DNA of 64,000 nt from Trichoplax sp. H2 (GCA_003344405.1 NOWV01000130.1:124001-188000); one strand, 5' to 3'; counted from the stretch's first letter, positions 24,201 to 43,891 are shown. Program-made: numbers and translations. Notes: generated from the sequence alone by a model not told the origin.

Positions 24201-26401
24201 TATTTTCACATTGATAAGGTTTAGGAAATTGTTGTCAGGCGTCTGAACGAATAATCTCATTTTGTAACCTTTCTCTCTTTCTCTCTTTCTCTCTTTATTA
24301 CAAAAACGAACAACTATTAGCAATTTATTTTAATCTTTAAAGAAAGAAAGTCCCTTTTATATCATTATAATGAAAGAAATGATGAACTGTATTTGCTGAC
24401 TTGAGAGTTAACATTTAAAGATATCACCATTATTTATGCTCTGTATTTCGTATGCAGAATAGAGATGTTACAATAGTAGTTTTATTGTGGAGCAACTTTC
24501 CGATATAGCTATACCTTTAAATCTTAGCATGACATAATATTTTAAGGAAATATGTTTATGATACCAGTGAGTCAAACCGGATGATGACAATCAATGAATC
24601 TAATTAAAGATTTATGGAATATTGGCAAGTCATTAGTTATAGCCAAATCAGCCACCGGGATATTTACATTTAATTTAACTTATTGTGATGAATTTTTTAC
24701 TGCTACACTTGTCACTTGATCATGAAAATATCAATTCATCTCTACAATCAATATGATGCAAAATGATTAAATTTCCTTTTGTTACAGCTTGGTAGTTATT
24801 TATACAATCATGAATGATGCTTCGCTTGTGGCAAGGGCTATTAAAACTAATAATACTCAACCATATGACCTTAACGAAATGTAGTTGTCCTTTCCAACTT
24901 TCAAGTGCTCGAACATAACCAGGGCAGCATCTGTTACATTAGCCATGCTACTGCGATCCATTATTGTTATGCGGTATGATGATTTATCACCTTATTCAAT
25001 TTACAATTAAAACTAACAACATAGTACTGAAAATTACAGTATTCATGTACCGCGGTAGAGCCAAATCCTACTTTTACTCTGGATGAAAGGTTATAAACTA
25101 AATCTTTTATAAAATATCAATAAAATAAATACAACTCCCTATGACACGACAGTTAATAATTATGCTCTACGATATCAATTAAAGCGAATGATGTAACTCT
25201 TAACCAACCCAAACATTGCATGTTATGTTTTATTCTGGTTATTCCAATTAAAATAAGCAATATCATGCCGCCTCCTTCGCAAACATGAATACGAAATAAT
25301 TGCCCATTAACTGGTATTGAATTGTAATTTTCCAGTTTTTATTTCACGCATGGATTAATTGCAGATCAATGTAAATCCAGGATAATCATTTCACACCCAT
25401 CCATCAATAGAAAATAATACTGGTAGACAGTATCAATAAACGATGACTCATACTGTTCTATCATGGCGCGATTGTCTAAATTATCTCTTTAGACTCTTTA
25501 TAACTACAATCTTTCTTTACAATATAAACGTGAGATATAGAAAACTAAATTCACTTTATTTTTGTTACGCTTACTATTTGACAAATTACGAATTATACAA
25601 ATGGTTCATTATCGTAGGTATGTACGTACATACTAAAATACTGTACTTTGCTATATAATTAATCAATAACAAAGAAGTGACGTGTGTAACAAATTTATAT
25701 CTTATATCTATTTGCAATATCAGATAAGAACATCAAAAAAGATGATATACTTAATTAATAGCGATTTTTTATCAATTCGATAAATTCTTAAGAACACATT
25801 TTGTCGCACAAAAATGAATTTAAATCTAACAAGAAATCTTAACGTAACGGGAAGCGTATCCTAACGAGTTTAAAAATGACTCTGACGATAAGTTTTAGCG
25901 TGCGATACGCTACTAAATATTTTCGTTAAAGTCTACACTTTCTTTTCTAGACATGATACAACAGACGATTGTAGAATAATAATACTGTACATCTACAGCA
26001 TTAAATCGGCTATGTCAGTACCTGTAAAATCTTACATAATTGCGCATGTTTGATTTTAATGCAGCTTTGATCAGAAAAAATTATAATGTTAATCTTAATA
26101 GACTTCAATGATGCTTTTACGGACTATTCCACAAGTATACACATGTTTTTTACACGCTATTTTCTTACAAAAAAATACATTATTAGCACGAAATTTAAAC
26201 ATCACGTTGTTTCAATTAGCATTGTACAGAAGATAGTTTCCAGAATTCAAATTTAGTAACCTACTATAACATATGAAGCCTTATGCTTTGCCAATTGATT
26301 AAAACTTACTGATGTATTAGCATGCAAACTAGATACGAAATAATATGCAAGTTTCAATTCTTGGATGATAATCAATCATGTTGTTATGGCTCCGTTCGTA
26401 T
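21251..26401. other. Intergenic, Dishevelled 5' to SLC35F6 3'
   Basis: About 5.1 kb of AT-rich sequence without recognisable exons on either strand. Small simple repeats include GA-rich tracts near 22241 and CTTTCTCT near 24270. The Dishevelled promoter and 5' UTR should lie at the left end; unlike several neighbours it shows no TACTG/TACAG cluster there. Confidence 0.5.
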
Positions 26402-29400
26402 TTAAGAATTAATTAATCGAGTACGTTCATCTGCAACGGATTCATAATCAGGTGGTGACAGTAACTTTTCAGTATCTCTTAGGGGTGTGGCTTCTGGAAG
26501 ATCAAAAATTCTCAAAAGCAGTCCCCTCTTTCTGAAGAATGGCCCAACCAGCAAATCATTATATACACATGTTCCGATAATCAGCATTACAAAACCGATT
26601 ATCTGCAAGTACTGAAACTTCTCCCACATTGCAATCAATCCTACAGCCCAAATGATCATTGTTCGTAGACTATCTAGTACCATACGCGTTGTTGCATTCA
26701 TTTCCTTGGTAACACTAATACCAGAGAAATTAAAGAAAGCAATACTGATAATGTTGCCAATCATTGCGATTACAATGATTTTAGAATTGCCCATTTGGCA
26801 GAAAGCATCGAGTGCATCTTCCAAACGAAATTGGGGAGAATGACTAAACATTTCGTTAGCGTGAATGAAATAGAATGGAATTAATAAGATGCCTAAAATA
26901 AAAAATCCAAAAAATCCTTCCCATCCGACAGCTTGCAAAGGCGGAACATTATAACGCAATACAAATCGTTCTTCGTAGCACATTTGAATGGCAACAATAA
27001 TTTGGGCCATAATGATGATCATATCACCTAATAGATAAAATATTCGAATATTAATTATTATAGGGACCGTTACATAATAGATGTCATCCCTGCAGGTTCT
27101 CAACTACTAAAATTCATTTCAAAAATTTCACATTTTGTAACCGAAGTCAAAGATTATTAGAAAAGGAACTTTTTCTAGCAGTCTTTGCTTAAACGAATAC
27201 TAGCACATTCAATTAGATAATTTAAGTGCTCGTAAATAAAGCACACAAATAGTAAAAATATCATCAAAAACAAATAATAATTAGCACATTATTACATACA
27301 ATACACATATTTGCTGTATTACAGTCGACTTATTTTGATTCAATACCTGACTTTCAAACGATTAGCACTTTGAAAGGTTTAGACAATAATTATTTTCTCT
27401 AATTCCATCAAACTAGTTGTATTGATATACTGAATCTATTCGTGATCTCATCCAAATATGCTACTATTTTTCAACTGCTCGACGGTTTTTACATACCATT
27501 CTAGTGTTAATAAATACCTTATTAAATATCATAAGTTATAAGATCATTTACAAACAAATGCTATCAACCTAGACATAATACATACCGGAAAGTGGATAAG
27601 GCGCACTATGTTTAGTAGTGTCTTTATTGAATAAAATATCTGATAGACCAACAACTGCTAAGCCAATGATAATAGTAAACATTCCCAACCACTGGAATGG
27701 GCGAAGAACACGGTGCAAGAAACCAACCGATAATAATCCAGTAAATATAATAACACTACCACGTAGCATCTAAAGTACGAGAAAAAATATTTACTATGTA
27801 AGTATATCATGCAACGTTGCGAGTATACAAATCGAATATTGGTATACTTATATTTCACGGGCACATTAAAAGCCAGATAATTATAATATATTCTGTAAAA
27901 CGTGTGCAGACAACACATGCATTCGAATAGTGAAAAGTGTTTATCAACCAGCTTGTCCAATTTACATATGAATAACTTGTTCATTTATAAACAATTTGTG
28001 TCATAAAAATATATTATATATTTTCATTTTTAATTTATACACGATTAAACGATGATGAAGAAAGCTAGTCACAATCATTAGCGGCCGATATATCGATTCT
28101 ATAGCTGATTAAAAACTTGATATCTAAGAATTAAATACAAGGTACGTGCATTCTTACAATTAGTATTTATAAATTGTTTAAATATATAATTATATTAGCG
28201 ATACGCCTGTACAAATTGTACGTAGCAATGAACAATTCCTTAAGATATAACCGATTTATAGCGATCAATTATATTTAACACTATGCATGCTAATACTGTG
28301 ACTGAAGACTAATATAGGCGTACAGTATTTTAGGATCTAATGTAATTTAGGATATTCAACAAACATGTATTAAGTATTAAGCTACTAAACTGATCTTATA
28401 GTATATCAAACTAGTCGATAATAGTATCGTAAGATACGATGATTAACCTGGTTATTAATTCATGATATTCAGTTCATATATTCCAACTAATCGTCACAAT
28501 TAAAACAAGTGGTTACATCTCTTAAGTTATAGCGAATTTTCATGATAAAATTTGTACCTACTTAATATTTATTAAATAACTCCAAACAGTTTATTAAGAG
28601 TATTTAAAATCCTTGCTTGTCACCATAACTATGCGCAAAAACGCGTAAAAATGTCTGCTGCACTAGACGTACACATACTCGTTTTATACTGTGTGTAATT
28701 ATTATTACTATTCGTTCTACTCAAGTAGCTAAAACCAATTTATAGAATTTCGACAAAAGCAGTTTTAACTTTTTAAAATCATAGCCATAAGCATAACTTA
28801 GGGCTGTTACGTTCCATATCGTATGTATGAATTCGTGTTTGCAACAAAACTTTAACTCATTTCTTTAGTACAGTGATATCGACTCAATTCGTTTACTGTG
28901 ATATGAAGTATTCATACAATGTAGTAAATATACTAACAAGTATTAAATTATACATCCAAATCGGAACACATAAATTATAGGATAAAAGTTAGCTAGCTCT
29001 AGTTCTATAAAGCGTTATTAGTTACCGAACATTACCTGAAAGCTCGATGCATATGTCATATTCAACCCGATGTACATCAATGATGTTGCGGTCATATCGC
29101 AACAAGCAGCAGGCAAGAAAACAATTGGATTGAATGTTTGGCTTCCGATATCAATAGCTTTATTGCGACGCTTGGCGACAAATACTGTCAATTTAAAAAC
29201 CAACAGGCAAGAAAGTTCTCCAATAAACATACAACAAGCCTATGGAATTACCAATTGCTTACATAAGAATTTTAATTTAATAAAATTTTAAAATAGTCTG
29301 TAGTCATTTTATTTTGGTAATCACAGATAGAACAAAATGTTGCTTCAACGCTATATTTGCACAGTTAATACTGAGTTCTTTTCAAGGCAATTGCAGAACA

Positions 29401-31223
29401 AGCCAACTTCTGCAAGGATAACCGGAATAAGTAGAGTCTGATTATATTAGCCATCAATGTATTAAAAGTGCATCTGTGAAATGCAGACATTATAAAAATT
29501 TGCATTTGTCAACGTTGCACAATTGCAACATGATATCAACGAAGTAAATACGCGTATCTATCCGAGTACAACATATTGCAAGTGAAAATATCAGTAAAAA
29601 CCATTAAAATCAGTTATTTAATATTATCGAGATAAACTAATGATACCTTGAGATTCTACTGAGCAATACGTATAGCCGCCATTGACTGTATGTAGCATGC
29701 ACTCGTACACTCAGGCGTACAGTATAGATTTCTTACGAGTCCAGTTCAATATACAGTACAGTAAAAAAATTGGGGAATATCAGTTGCAAACCAGGGTGCG
29801 ACTGTATTGCTATAACTAGCTGCATGTCCAGGCAGGCAGGCAGGAGGCAACTGCATTTTACGATATCTACCGTACGGATTCATACTGTACAATCTCGTAC
29901 TACTTGTTCGCACAGATAGTATTCAATATGCCGATGTATTAATTAATATTGCAGTAGTTCGTACATACTGTATTATGTGAAATTAATATATCGATACGTA
30001 CTTTGGATAAACCATATGCTCATATATTATAATCAGTCGCTACAGACAGTTACTTTTATTATTATTATTATCATTTCTATATCGTAGAAAATGGTTTTGG
30101 AGAAAGTTAGTGATGTACGTATACTAGATTTCATATAAAAGGTACTACCTCAAAATCTTTCAAGTACAACTCTACCATAGGTTAGCATGCATCTACGCTA
30201 AACAAATTCGTGCTAATTTTAGCCTTTCAATTTGTAATGATCCACAGTGACAGTATCGTATCAGTAATGTACTCGTCTACGCGTATAAATAAGGCCACAA
30301 AGTTGTTCTATCTCAATACTGTCCATCGATTTACAGCATTACTGTACTGCACTATAGAGTCTGTATGCACATATGATGTCTATTATAACGGTAAGGCTAA
30401 ATTATTCGTATTTGATGGAATTATTGATCAAATGGGATAAGAATAATTAATACATCGATAATTAAGATAAGCATTAATACACCATTCTAGTTCAAATTAA
30501 ACACTTTTCATTTATGACCACTATACCTGAAAAAAGGGATGATCAAATGGATGAGATGGGTAATTATTACATCCCTTTGCACTTTGCCGATCAGCCCATC
30601 TAGTCATTTAAGCAGACAAATTGAGTTTCTGGTCAGATTACTTGGTTAAGATGAACAAATAAATACTGCGGTCATAACATAAGATAAACATCGTTCAAAA
30701 ATGTTTACGAAGGACAAAATGACTAATGCAGCATGCCCTCAGCATTTAGGATATTATTAGGTCATCTGCAAGGAACTATTTGACCGCGTTGATATACTGT
30801 ACAAGTACTTTGATTAATTGTAATGGTATTCAATTCAATAATAATAATAATAATATCAATAACTAATAGCTACCGTAGACGTTGACTCTACTGTCATAAC
30901 TATTATTGAAATTGACTATCAATTCACTTCCGCTAATGAATATCTTTAGCGAATAAGATCGAATAGAAGTATCTATGCACTAAACATCGCAGCACTCAAT
31001 AAGCCAATAGTAACAGAAACTATCCTTCCTTTCCTTTTCATTCTCCTATTTTATGCTGCAATAGACTTAGTGGATTGACATTAATTTACTGAATGTTGCT
31101 ATTCCCAAATTCCGATAACACACAGAAGCACTGGCGACATATGACTTACTTTGTTGATAAAGTGTTAATGGACCCAGTCACTAACATTAATCCAGCCAGA
31201 AACCACTGATATTTGGTAAACAT
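26402..31223 (-). CDS. SLC35F6: SLC35F6-like transporter, complete, 5 exons, 386 aa
   Basis: Multi-pass drug/metabolite-superfamily transporter; vertebrate SLC35F6 (C2orf18/ANT2BP) is lysosomal or mitochondrial with uncertain substrate. Exons: 31223-31150, 30599-30527, 29239-29036, 27769-27586, 27027-26402; phases join to 1161 nt. Diagnostic segments in order: TKYQWFLAGLMLVTGSINTL (residues 3-22), KWAD, HPFFQ then GELSCLL, FNPIVFLPAACCDMTATSLM, NMTYASSFQMLRGSVIIFTG, GDMIIIMAQIIVAIQM, LEDALDAFCQMGN, GISVTKEMNATTRMVLDSLR and a C-terminal LLSPPDYESVADERTRLINS tail. About ten hydrophobic segments are visible. The start methionine sits just before the TM1 block as in the human protein (371 aa). 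No broken reading or missing core segment. Confidence 0.96.
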
Positions 31224-31344
31224 ATTTCTTTCCTACCACTGTTTGCTATCACTGTAATCCAATTTGGGTGTCGAGTCGACTCTTCAATGGTGGAAAGGAG
31301 GCAGAAAAATGAGTGAAATGATCAATTTATTATCCGCCTTGACG

Positions 31345-32750
31345 TCAGTACTGTACCGTGTACAGTCGAACGATACTACAGTAGTTCTCCTTTTCGTAAT
31401 GTAGTCCCTGGTAGTGCGTACTGTATGCAGAGGCCTACTACTGTACACTGTACAGTACGTCCAATCGTACAGTATAACAGTTGTGCGATAGATTGAGTCA
31501 AAAGAGTACGATACAGTTGAGAACCGTCCACCGACCTACCTGGTTCGGAACATGCGTGCAGGTCCCGTGACTTTCATTTTTTTTACAGTACCTCGGACCA
31601 CAATCCAATCCTGTATACTGTAGCTCACCGTACTGTACTGTACTGTACTGTACTGTACAGTACTGTACACAAGCCTTCAAGGTAAAGTACTGTACTGACA
31701 CGTGTACAGTACATTAGCGAGGGTCGTAATCCATTTTTTTTCTTTTATTTACCTCTATGGTCATCAATCGTCATGTACCAGGGACTTCTGACTGGACCGT
31801 AGTTGTTATACTGTACAGTATTTCGCCTTCTCTTCGCATAACGCCTTATCTACAGGAGGATGCAGAAAATCCGAAAATTACAGCATTTCAAGGACAAGGG
31901 GACGATCATGATATACAGTACTGTAGTACAGTACTGTACAGTGTACAGTACATGTCACACTCATACTGTACAGTGTACAGTACACATCTTCTTGGTCGTT
32001 GACGCATCGTTGACTGCGTTCGTTGACCAAAGAGCAATGATTCCGTTTAGTGCACATGTGCAGTTAAAGCAACTCTACCAACAAGGGCCAGTCATCAACA
32101 TGACTTGCAAAAATTTTCTACCACTCCTCATCCACAGTAGTAACGGTACTGATTTCCATCGAGATATTTTTGACAGTACAGTACTGTATACTGAAGTCAG
32201 TGTACTGTACACTGTAAAGTATACACGTATCGTACTGTACACTGAGTGTACAGTACTGTACTGTACCATCACAAACACGTGAGATGGCCAACGGTACTGT
32301 ACACTGTACAGTAGTGCTGTAGACGTCGAGCGATTGGACGTCCAACTGTATGTATAGAATTTAAGGCAAATTTTGCAACTTTACTACAATTTATTTTGCC
32401 TAATAGCACTCTAAAGAGAACTGGCTCGCACCGTACAGTATAGTCTTACAGTATACCGTACTGTACAGTGTACTGTACACTGTGTACTGTACGTTGGTAC
32501 TGTACAGTACGTTCAATGAACGTCCGACGTTCAAATTGGACGTTCGTACGTTCGTTCATTAAAACTGGCTAACGTCCACAGTACTACTGTACAATACCTT
32601 GAGGTCTGTACTGCTCGGAGTACTGTACTGTAAGGTTTCCGCTAAGTACTGTACTGCACAGTACAGTACTGTACTGTACACTGTAAATGAAGCGGATTAA
32701 AGAAAGAGTTTATTATACTGTACTGTACTGTAGTACAGTACTGTACAATA
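31345..32750. repeat. Large TACTG/TACAG cluster with GACGTC-rich modules
   Basis: Dense sub-arrays at 31345-31720, 31808-31986, 32174-32318, 32433-32512 and 32577-32750, built from TACTG and TACAG pentamers, separated by unique sequence. Two GC-richer modules are embedded: 32311-32346 and 32514-32570 (repeated GGACGTT/AACGTCC words). The cluster starts about 120 bp upstream of the SLC35F6 start codon. Open frames on both strands here are repeat artefacts. Confidence 0.88.
32311..32346 (+). repeat. 36-bp dispersed module, copy 1
   Basis: Identical over 36 bp to 63287-63322. It contains TAGACGTCGAGCGATTGGAC and lies inside TACTG/TACAG arrays in both places. Exact identity over this length, 31 kb apart, is not expected by chance. 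Confidence 0.9.
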
Positions 32751-35700
32751 CTTCAAGATTCTTGTTGAATATTAATTTAATTGATTCAGAAAAAGACGGA
32801 ATTGAGGTTATATCCTTCGTTATATTCTCACAGGACGCTACTGCTATCGTCTCTACATTACCCGCGAATAGCTCTAGACTATTCTAGTGCCTAAATGTAC
32901 TCTCTTTGACATGACCAATCTTGTAAGAACTTGTACCGCCATCTTACTTTTCATCAACGGGGGCCTTACTAACAAACTAATTTACTACATATTCTCTCAA
33001 ATCAAAGTTGAAATTCTCACATCCATACATACGCGTATAGACCATTGACCACCTTAGATAAACGTGACAACTACAGTACTTTAGCCCCTGTCACGGAGTC
33101 TATATATAAGCACTATATGAAGCAGGCAACTGCAGAGAATCGACAAAAGGAACTTTACAATTACCAATGTTGAAGAAAATTACTTTGCGCGATATCGGAT
33201 AAGTTAGGGTATTATCTGAGTTTAGTATGATAGGTAGGTATTACTGTACAGTATATTGGATTGGAATTTGCACGTCGCTATAGTGAGCGCAGCAACCCAA
33301 ACCGCAAGATATGATTACTGATAAATGTACAGCAGCTTACCAATTTTCAATTTGCTATTTTTCATAATATGACGCATTAATAAATAAATGATTTATTAGA
33401 ACGGTGCATCCATTCCTTATCTGTATTTACGAGTATCTCAAGAGAAGTGATTCAAGTTAATTACGATTAAAATTGACTACATACTCTGTATCCTGCGGCA
33501 TATCATTTTTTTACAACAGGGTATTCTATTCTCAACTCAAATGACTGACTCAGCTTCATTTATTTATATGTCCCAATTTGAACTATTATGCTTGATAATT
33601 AATTGCAACATAGCATCACAATATATGATATAAATGTGCTATACAGTACACACCGTATGCGAATATTTTATTGTTATATAACAATCTGGACAAATAGTGC
33701 AGACTGAGATACTGATTTTTAAGTTATAATACGAGAAGCGCATAACGTACTACTTTTTTAATATGGTAACCCTTCGATGAATTCTTATACAATATCATTA
33801 TTTGATCTACTTTTAAAATCCGATAGTATACAATTTATAATGTGATATTTTATCATGTTAAGGTGATTGATTGATATTATATTAGTCATTGCAACTATTT
33901 CGGTATACAGTTATGTGATTGCCAATATCTTAAAAATAAATAACTAATAACTAAATGTCATTGATCAATCTCTTTTAATTTTCGATATTACTCTATAATA
34001 GAAAATATTAATTATTACAGCTACAATATTAAAGCGTTTCACTACAACTAGAGCCTCTATCCTAATGAAAGACTCGCACATTATACAAATAGGATCAATT
34101 AATGACATAAGAATGATTAAATTAAACACAAATAAGTTACTGTCTCGATTATCTAAATATTCAGGATAGCACTAGGATAGGTTAACAAATGAAATATAAA
34201 TGCAGTGCGATGCCCTAAAAACACTCCCCACGCTTTTACCGATAAGATAGGAATAAGAAATTTCTACAACGCTAGAATCTACGGAATAATAATCACTAGC
34301 TATCTTAGTTGTAGCTAGATGTAATAAGAAATTGAATATTTCGATGATATTGATGCGGACATATTTATTACGATTGCAAAAATCTGCTATTATATAACTG
34401 AATATCTCTTGCTTACTGTTTGAATGATGTACTTTGCATGTAAATCTTACATCGATTGGATTAAATCAGCAAACAACTATAATTACAGCTGAACTGATAC
34501 AATATAAAATTCATTATGCATTTCCTACTTACTCATTCCGAATAGATAATTTTATAATAATACAGTGAACAATTTAGTTTTTACAAGGGACTTATATAAT
34601 CCGTTATTAGAATTAGAAACAATAAAAACACATTCTAAAATTCAGCATTGCATCAATAATATTTATACGGGAAAGTTCATTCGGAATCATAGAATGCGAT
34701 ATTAAATATTAATTTATACTTTTTTATACCTATGAAGTCGCCAAAAGATGTAAATATTATATTAGCACGCCGTATTGTTTGCACCAATTTAGAAATAAAT
34801 ACGCTGTTTTCGCTTCAAAATATCTGAACTTATTTATTATTAATACCTATCTTGAAATAAAAATTGAGTGACTAAGACGTCATAAATAATGACTCTATGT
34901 GAATGATAGATCTACGTTAAAAGTCATCATTATCAATACTAACGCGCTATATGGAATTAACAATTTTGATTAATATCCTATGTATTAAATTACTTACACT
35001 TTTATTATTATTAAGAGTATTATCTGCAGTATTGTGATATATACCAATCACGAGATTCCAAATTTTAGAAAAATAAGGGCTTTATTGAATCTTATACAAA
35101 GATTAACTATACACAGCTCTACTCTAGCCGAATACTACTACTAAAGACTTCTATAACGAACTAACTGAATAATCTAAAGTTGCATGCTTTTATACTTTTC
35201 GTATTATTCGCAGCTACAATCCGCATGGCAACCTTTTACCTTATACTAGTGCAAACTCCCGTCGCTTTGCTGACGGTTTACGATAATGTGCTCATTTAAC
35301 AGATAGTATTATCATTTGTCGTAGATCTGTCATAGACATTATTCACACCAGCCAAAGTACAATAAATTAACCATATCCTAATATATGATTTACAGTTCTA
35401 TTTTTACCTATAGCCTATTAGTAACTCAACACCTTACTGTATATAGTCATCTGTACTCTAGCATAGAGTCTATACAACTACAGTCTATAGTTATAGCTAC
35501 CAAATATCTCTTAGGATAAATATCTACCGTACATTATACTAAACATGGCTAATAGTCTACAATCACAATACTAGTTACATTACAAGTATTAAATAAAGAA
35601 AGTTGTAATTTAGACTCTGTGTAGCTTATATAGAATTTCTCTCTACTACTATAACAAGACAGCTTCAGAAATAAACCATAAAATATTTGTATTTACTAGA

Positions 35701-38700
35701 AAGAGACTTTGTGAAATGATTATTAGTCACTTCCTATCTGTATTTTAGACTTTACTGTAAAGGTAGCTTTTTTCTAATTTAATATATAATTTACAAAGTA
35801 AAACATATCGAATTCGATATGATATTATCAGATACACTTTGCTCATATATTGGGATAGTATTATGCAGCCATAAACTATATTGTAAACGTCACCATTCCC
35901 CATATAACAAGCAAAAAGTGTATGAATGGATATTCACACATGATAAAAATAAATAACTTAATACCATACTTATCTAATCTAAACCCGTCATTTTTAAAAA
36001 TCAAACTGTCTAGCTCTATTTCTATGCCGAGCCATGGTATGCTTTTACACGTAAACACGTTAGCAAGTATAATATATCGGGCAAAGTATCTAAAAAGGGA
36101 TCTGATTTTAATTTCGAAGTAAATTTGATATGCATGCCTTCAACTTAAGAGCTGTTCCATCTATCATTCAGAAGAGCATTCTAAGTTATTCTCTTCTTAG
36201 AATTAATAAAATTTCTCTCACTAATTAATATATCCTCAACATCCGATGAAACATTTCGAGCTACTAAATAATCCAAGACTGCAGAAATCAAGATGCCCAT
36301 TAAAACCATTGCTATTTTTATTTTATAAGTCTATATTGCTTGTATCATGCCATTAATGTCATTAATATCTTGATTTATGAGTATCTATGGTATATTGCTA
36401 GATAATGCGAATTTCTAGATGAACCTAGTAATTTGTGACAGTTACAATTCAAATTGTTAGAAATTTATGCAATTGATTATTGATAAACATCCAACCTTGT
36501 CATTTTCTTTTTATATTCAACTTTCCATGTAGCCGTAATATTCTACTATGAAACCAATAAATGAATGGTGGCTATAGGTTATTATAAAACGATACTATAA
36601 AAAAATAAATTTAGCCTAGATCACAAAAAACACAATTAATTTAAAATTATTTATAGCAGCTACAGTATATTGCTACTATTGCAATTATGAAGAGCTGCAG
36701 ATAACCGGAATGATAGTTGTTGCATAATGGCAGCATCTATCAAATCATTTTAACTTAGTAGACTAGATTGTAAGGTGTACGCAATAAATTATATTGTATA
36801 ATCTTACCCTCCTTGCTGTATCTACGCGTACACCATTTATTATTTAATTTTACATTACTCACATGAAAGAAGTCATTGATTATATACAAATAGCATGAAC
36901 ATCATTTATGTTGCCTAAGCATATGTTAAGGATACCAGTATTTCCCATAATCGCTAAATTTAATTCGTAAGCAGATCATTGAAAGAGTTATAAGCTTTAA
37001 CTGCTTCATTAGATTATAATCAAAAGTCTGTTCTAGTAAGGCAATTTTCAATTCTACAAAATGTTATCAACTACTAACATAGGATAAATTTCCTTTATTC
37101 TAATGAACCATTCATGGTAAGTCCAAGTAAAATAACAATAATATGAATCAGATTAAAAATGTCATCATAGCAATATCTAGTCGCCTTATGTAATCTATCG
37201 ATCTTAAATATAGATAGTGCAGTAAATTATCATAAAAGTATGATAAGGATTTCAGTTTCTCAAGCTGGTTCTTCTATCAGGATATTTGTATAATCTTAGA
37301 ATTAATTATGCATGTATACATATAGTATTATTGATAATACAGTCTCTATGAAATATTTTATGAACAACAATAATTCATGCGAAACTATAATCGTTTATTA
37401 ATATGAGCCTAGCTGCAAGGAAATTGTAAGACCTTCTGCCAACTAATGATACACGCATAATGTATAAATGTCTAAGGCCTTATTCTAAGATATGAAATGA
37501 TAGAAGTCACATCGAGGGTAATTGTTTTTTTTGGAGTGACTCAAATAAAGCTTCTCTTTGATTTGGACGGACGGACAGTATAATGGAAAAAAATATACAA
37601 ATTTTTTACCATATTTGATAAGATAAACTGTCAGATTTGGCTGAAATTTTATGTACACTTATATAAGTTCTACCTTACAGTATACTGCAGTATCAAGGAA
37701 AATTGAGTCGGAAAGTTAGTTTTAAAAGCTTCACATAAAATAACTATCCTAGTAATATCCCATATACTGACTACCTTTTCTATGCTATAAAGACATAATC
37801 AAACCAATTAAGTTTATTACTTATCTCAAGTTGTACGAGTATACCTCAACTGCTAGCTTTTGATAATAAACACTAAACTCTGATCGATTTCAAGCACAGT
37901 AACGTATCGAGCCATGCATATACATCTCACATTACCACTGAACAGTGTGTGATCCATTAACGAGTAACAATCAATTTCGCTTCAGCGATAACCTGTTCGA
38001 CCAATCTAGCCCTCCTCTAATGCGTGTACAACTGGCCAATTTGTGATAGTAAGCAGAGAATTAGCATTCACTGGCTAGTGTGATTGTAGTACTAGCAGTT
38101 TAGACTTAAAAATCGAATGATCCAGGTGAGAAATGAAATTGTAAAATCTACAAGAGTACTAGCTAGGACAAACTGCAAGTCTATGTTCATAAATGTTATC
38201 AAGTATAGAATATACTCGTAGTATCCCAAAAACTATTCTGAATCATTTATCAGCTAGCTTCATTGAGCTTAATCATCGATAAAATAATCAACACGGAGAA
38301 GTCAGGAGACAAAGTTGATCTTTTTACTTACACGAACTGGGACAGGCATCAACACAGATTAACTTTACAATTTAATAACTTACCACAGTTAAAACGTTAA
38401 AATCAATTATTGCAAGTCAATGATATTATAATTCGCAGCGGTCAACTAAAAAAAAATGCAGTACTGCACTTGCTATTATAGTAATACATCAGTAAAGTAG
38501 ATTCAGTTAAATTTTTTGATCACAGTGATATCATAAATATACCGTATCTACAGATATAGATATAAGTACGGTATCAACATATCCTGCATATATAAATCTC
38601 ATTATGTATATATAGGCGTTTCCTGGTCAATAGCCGCTCACGCTGAAGAGTTAAATTATCATCTGCGAATTGGGACAAGTGAAACATTCTAATGTGATAA

Positions 38701-39264
38701 AGTTATAGATTCATACTACAGAGTGACAAGCAAAGAAAGCATTAAGACACTAGAATGTGACTTAATCAATATTAACTATCAATCCTACTAAATATACGAC
38801 AATAATATTAACGTGAATAGCCATTATAATTAATAATGTATTATACGTGTATTTTAACCTGGTTGTCGTTTTAACTCAATCGAAAATCAAAGTTGGAAAT
38901 ATCGACCGACAGAGTAGTCTCTAGATAAAAGCTTATAATATTAGGAGCAGCCAAAATCAGAGAATCAGTGTAATCGTTGTAACATCAGAAAAAGGCTGTC
39001 GGTGTAAATTACTATATAACACAATAATATCAACTTACACTGTTCCCATTATCGTTATAAGTCATATAATCGAGCTAACATAGCTAAGAGATTTCACAAA
39101 CTGCATAAAAAGTAAAACACTAGATATTTCATGAGATGTTTTACGCGAGTTTTCTGTATTCTGATGTGTTCTGTTACTCTACCGTTGGGTGTGAACTATC
39201 ATTTTAGAGTAGTGATACATTTATTTATTTTATTAATTTTCTTCTTTTCATGTAATAACGTTAT

Positions 39265-43891
<4,627 letters not shown>

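Larger units (their letters stand above)
31224..39264. other. Intergenic, SLC35F6 5' to Gbeta 3'
   Basis: The first 1.5 kb is the large TACTG/TACAG cluster (31345-32750). From about 32900 to 39200 the sequence is uniformly AT-rich, and I see no splice-framed exon or recognisable domain on either strand. Short open frames there are isolated and unlike any family I know. Confidence 0.5.

Noticed and set aside
31498-32345. Open frames of 67-140 residues on both strands
   Set aside because: Same repeat artefact; mirror peptides occur in every TACTG/TACAG cluster.
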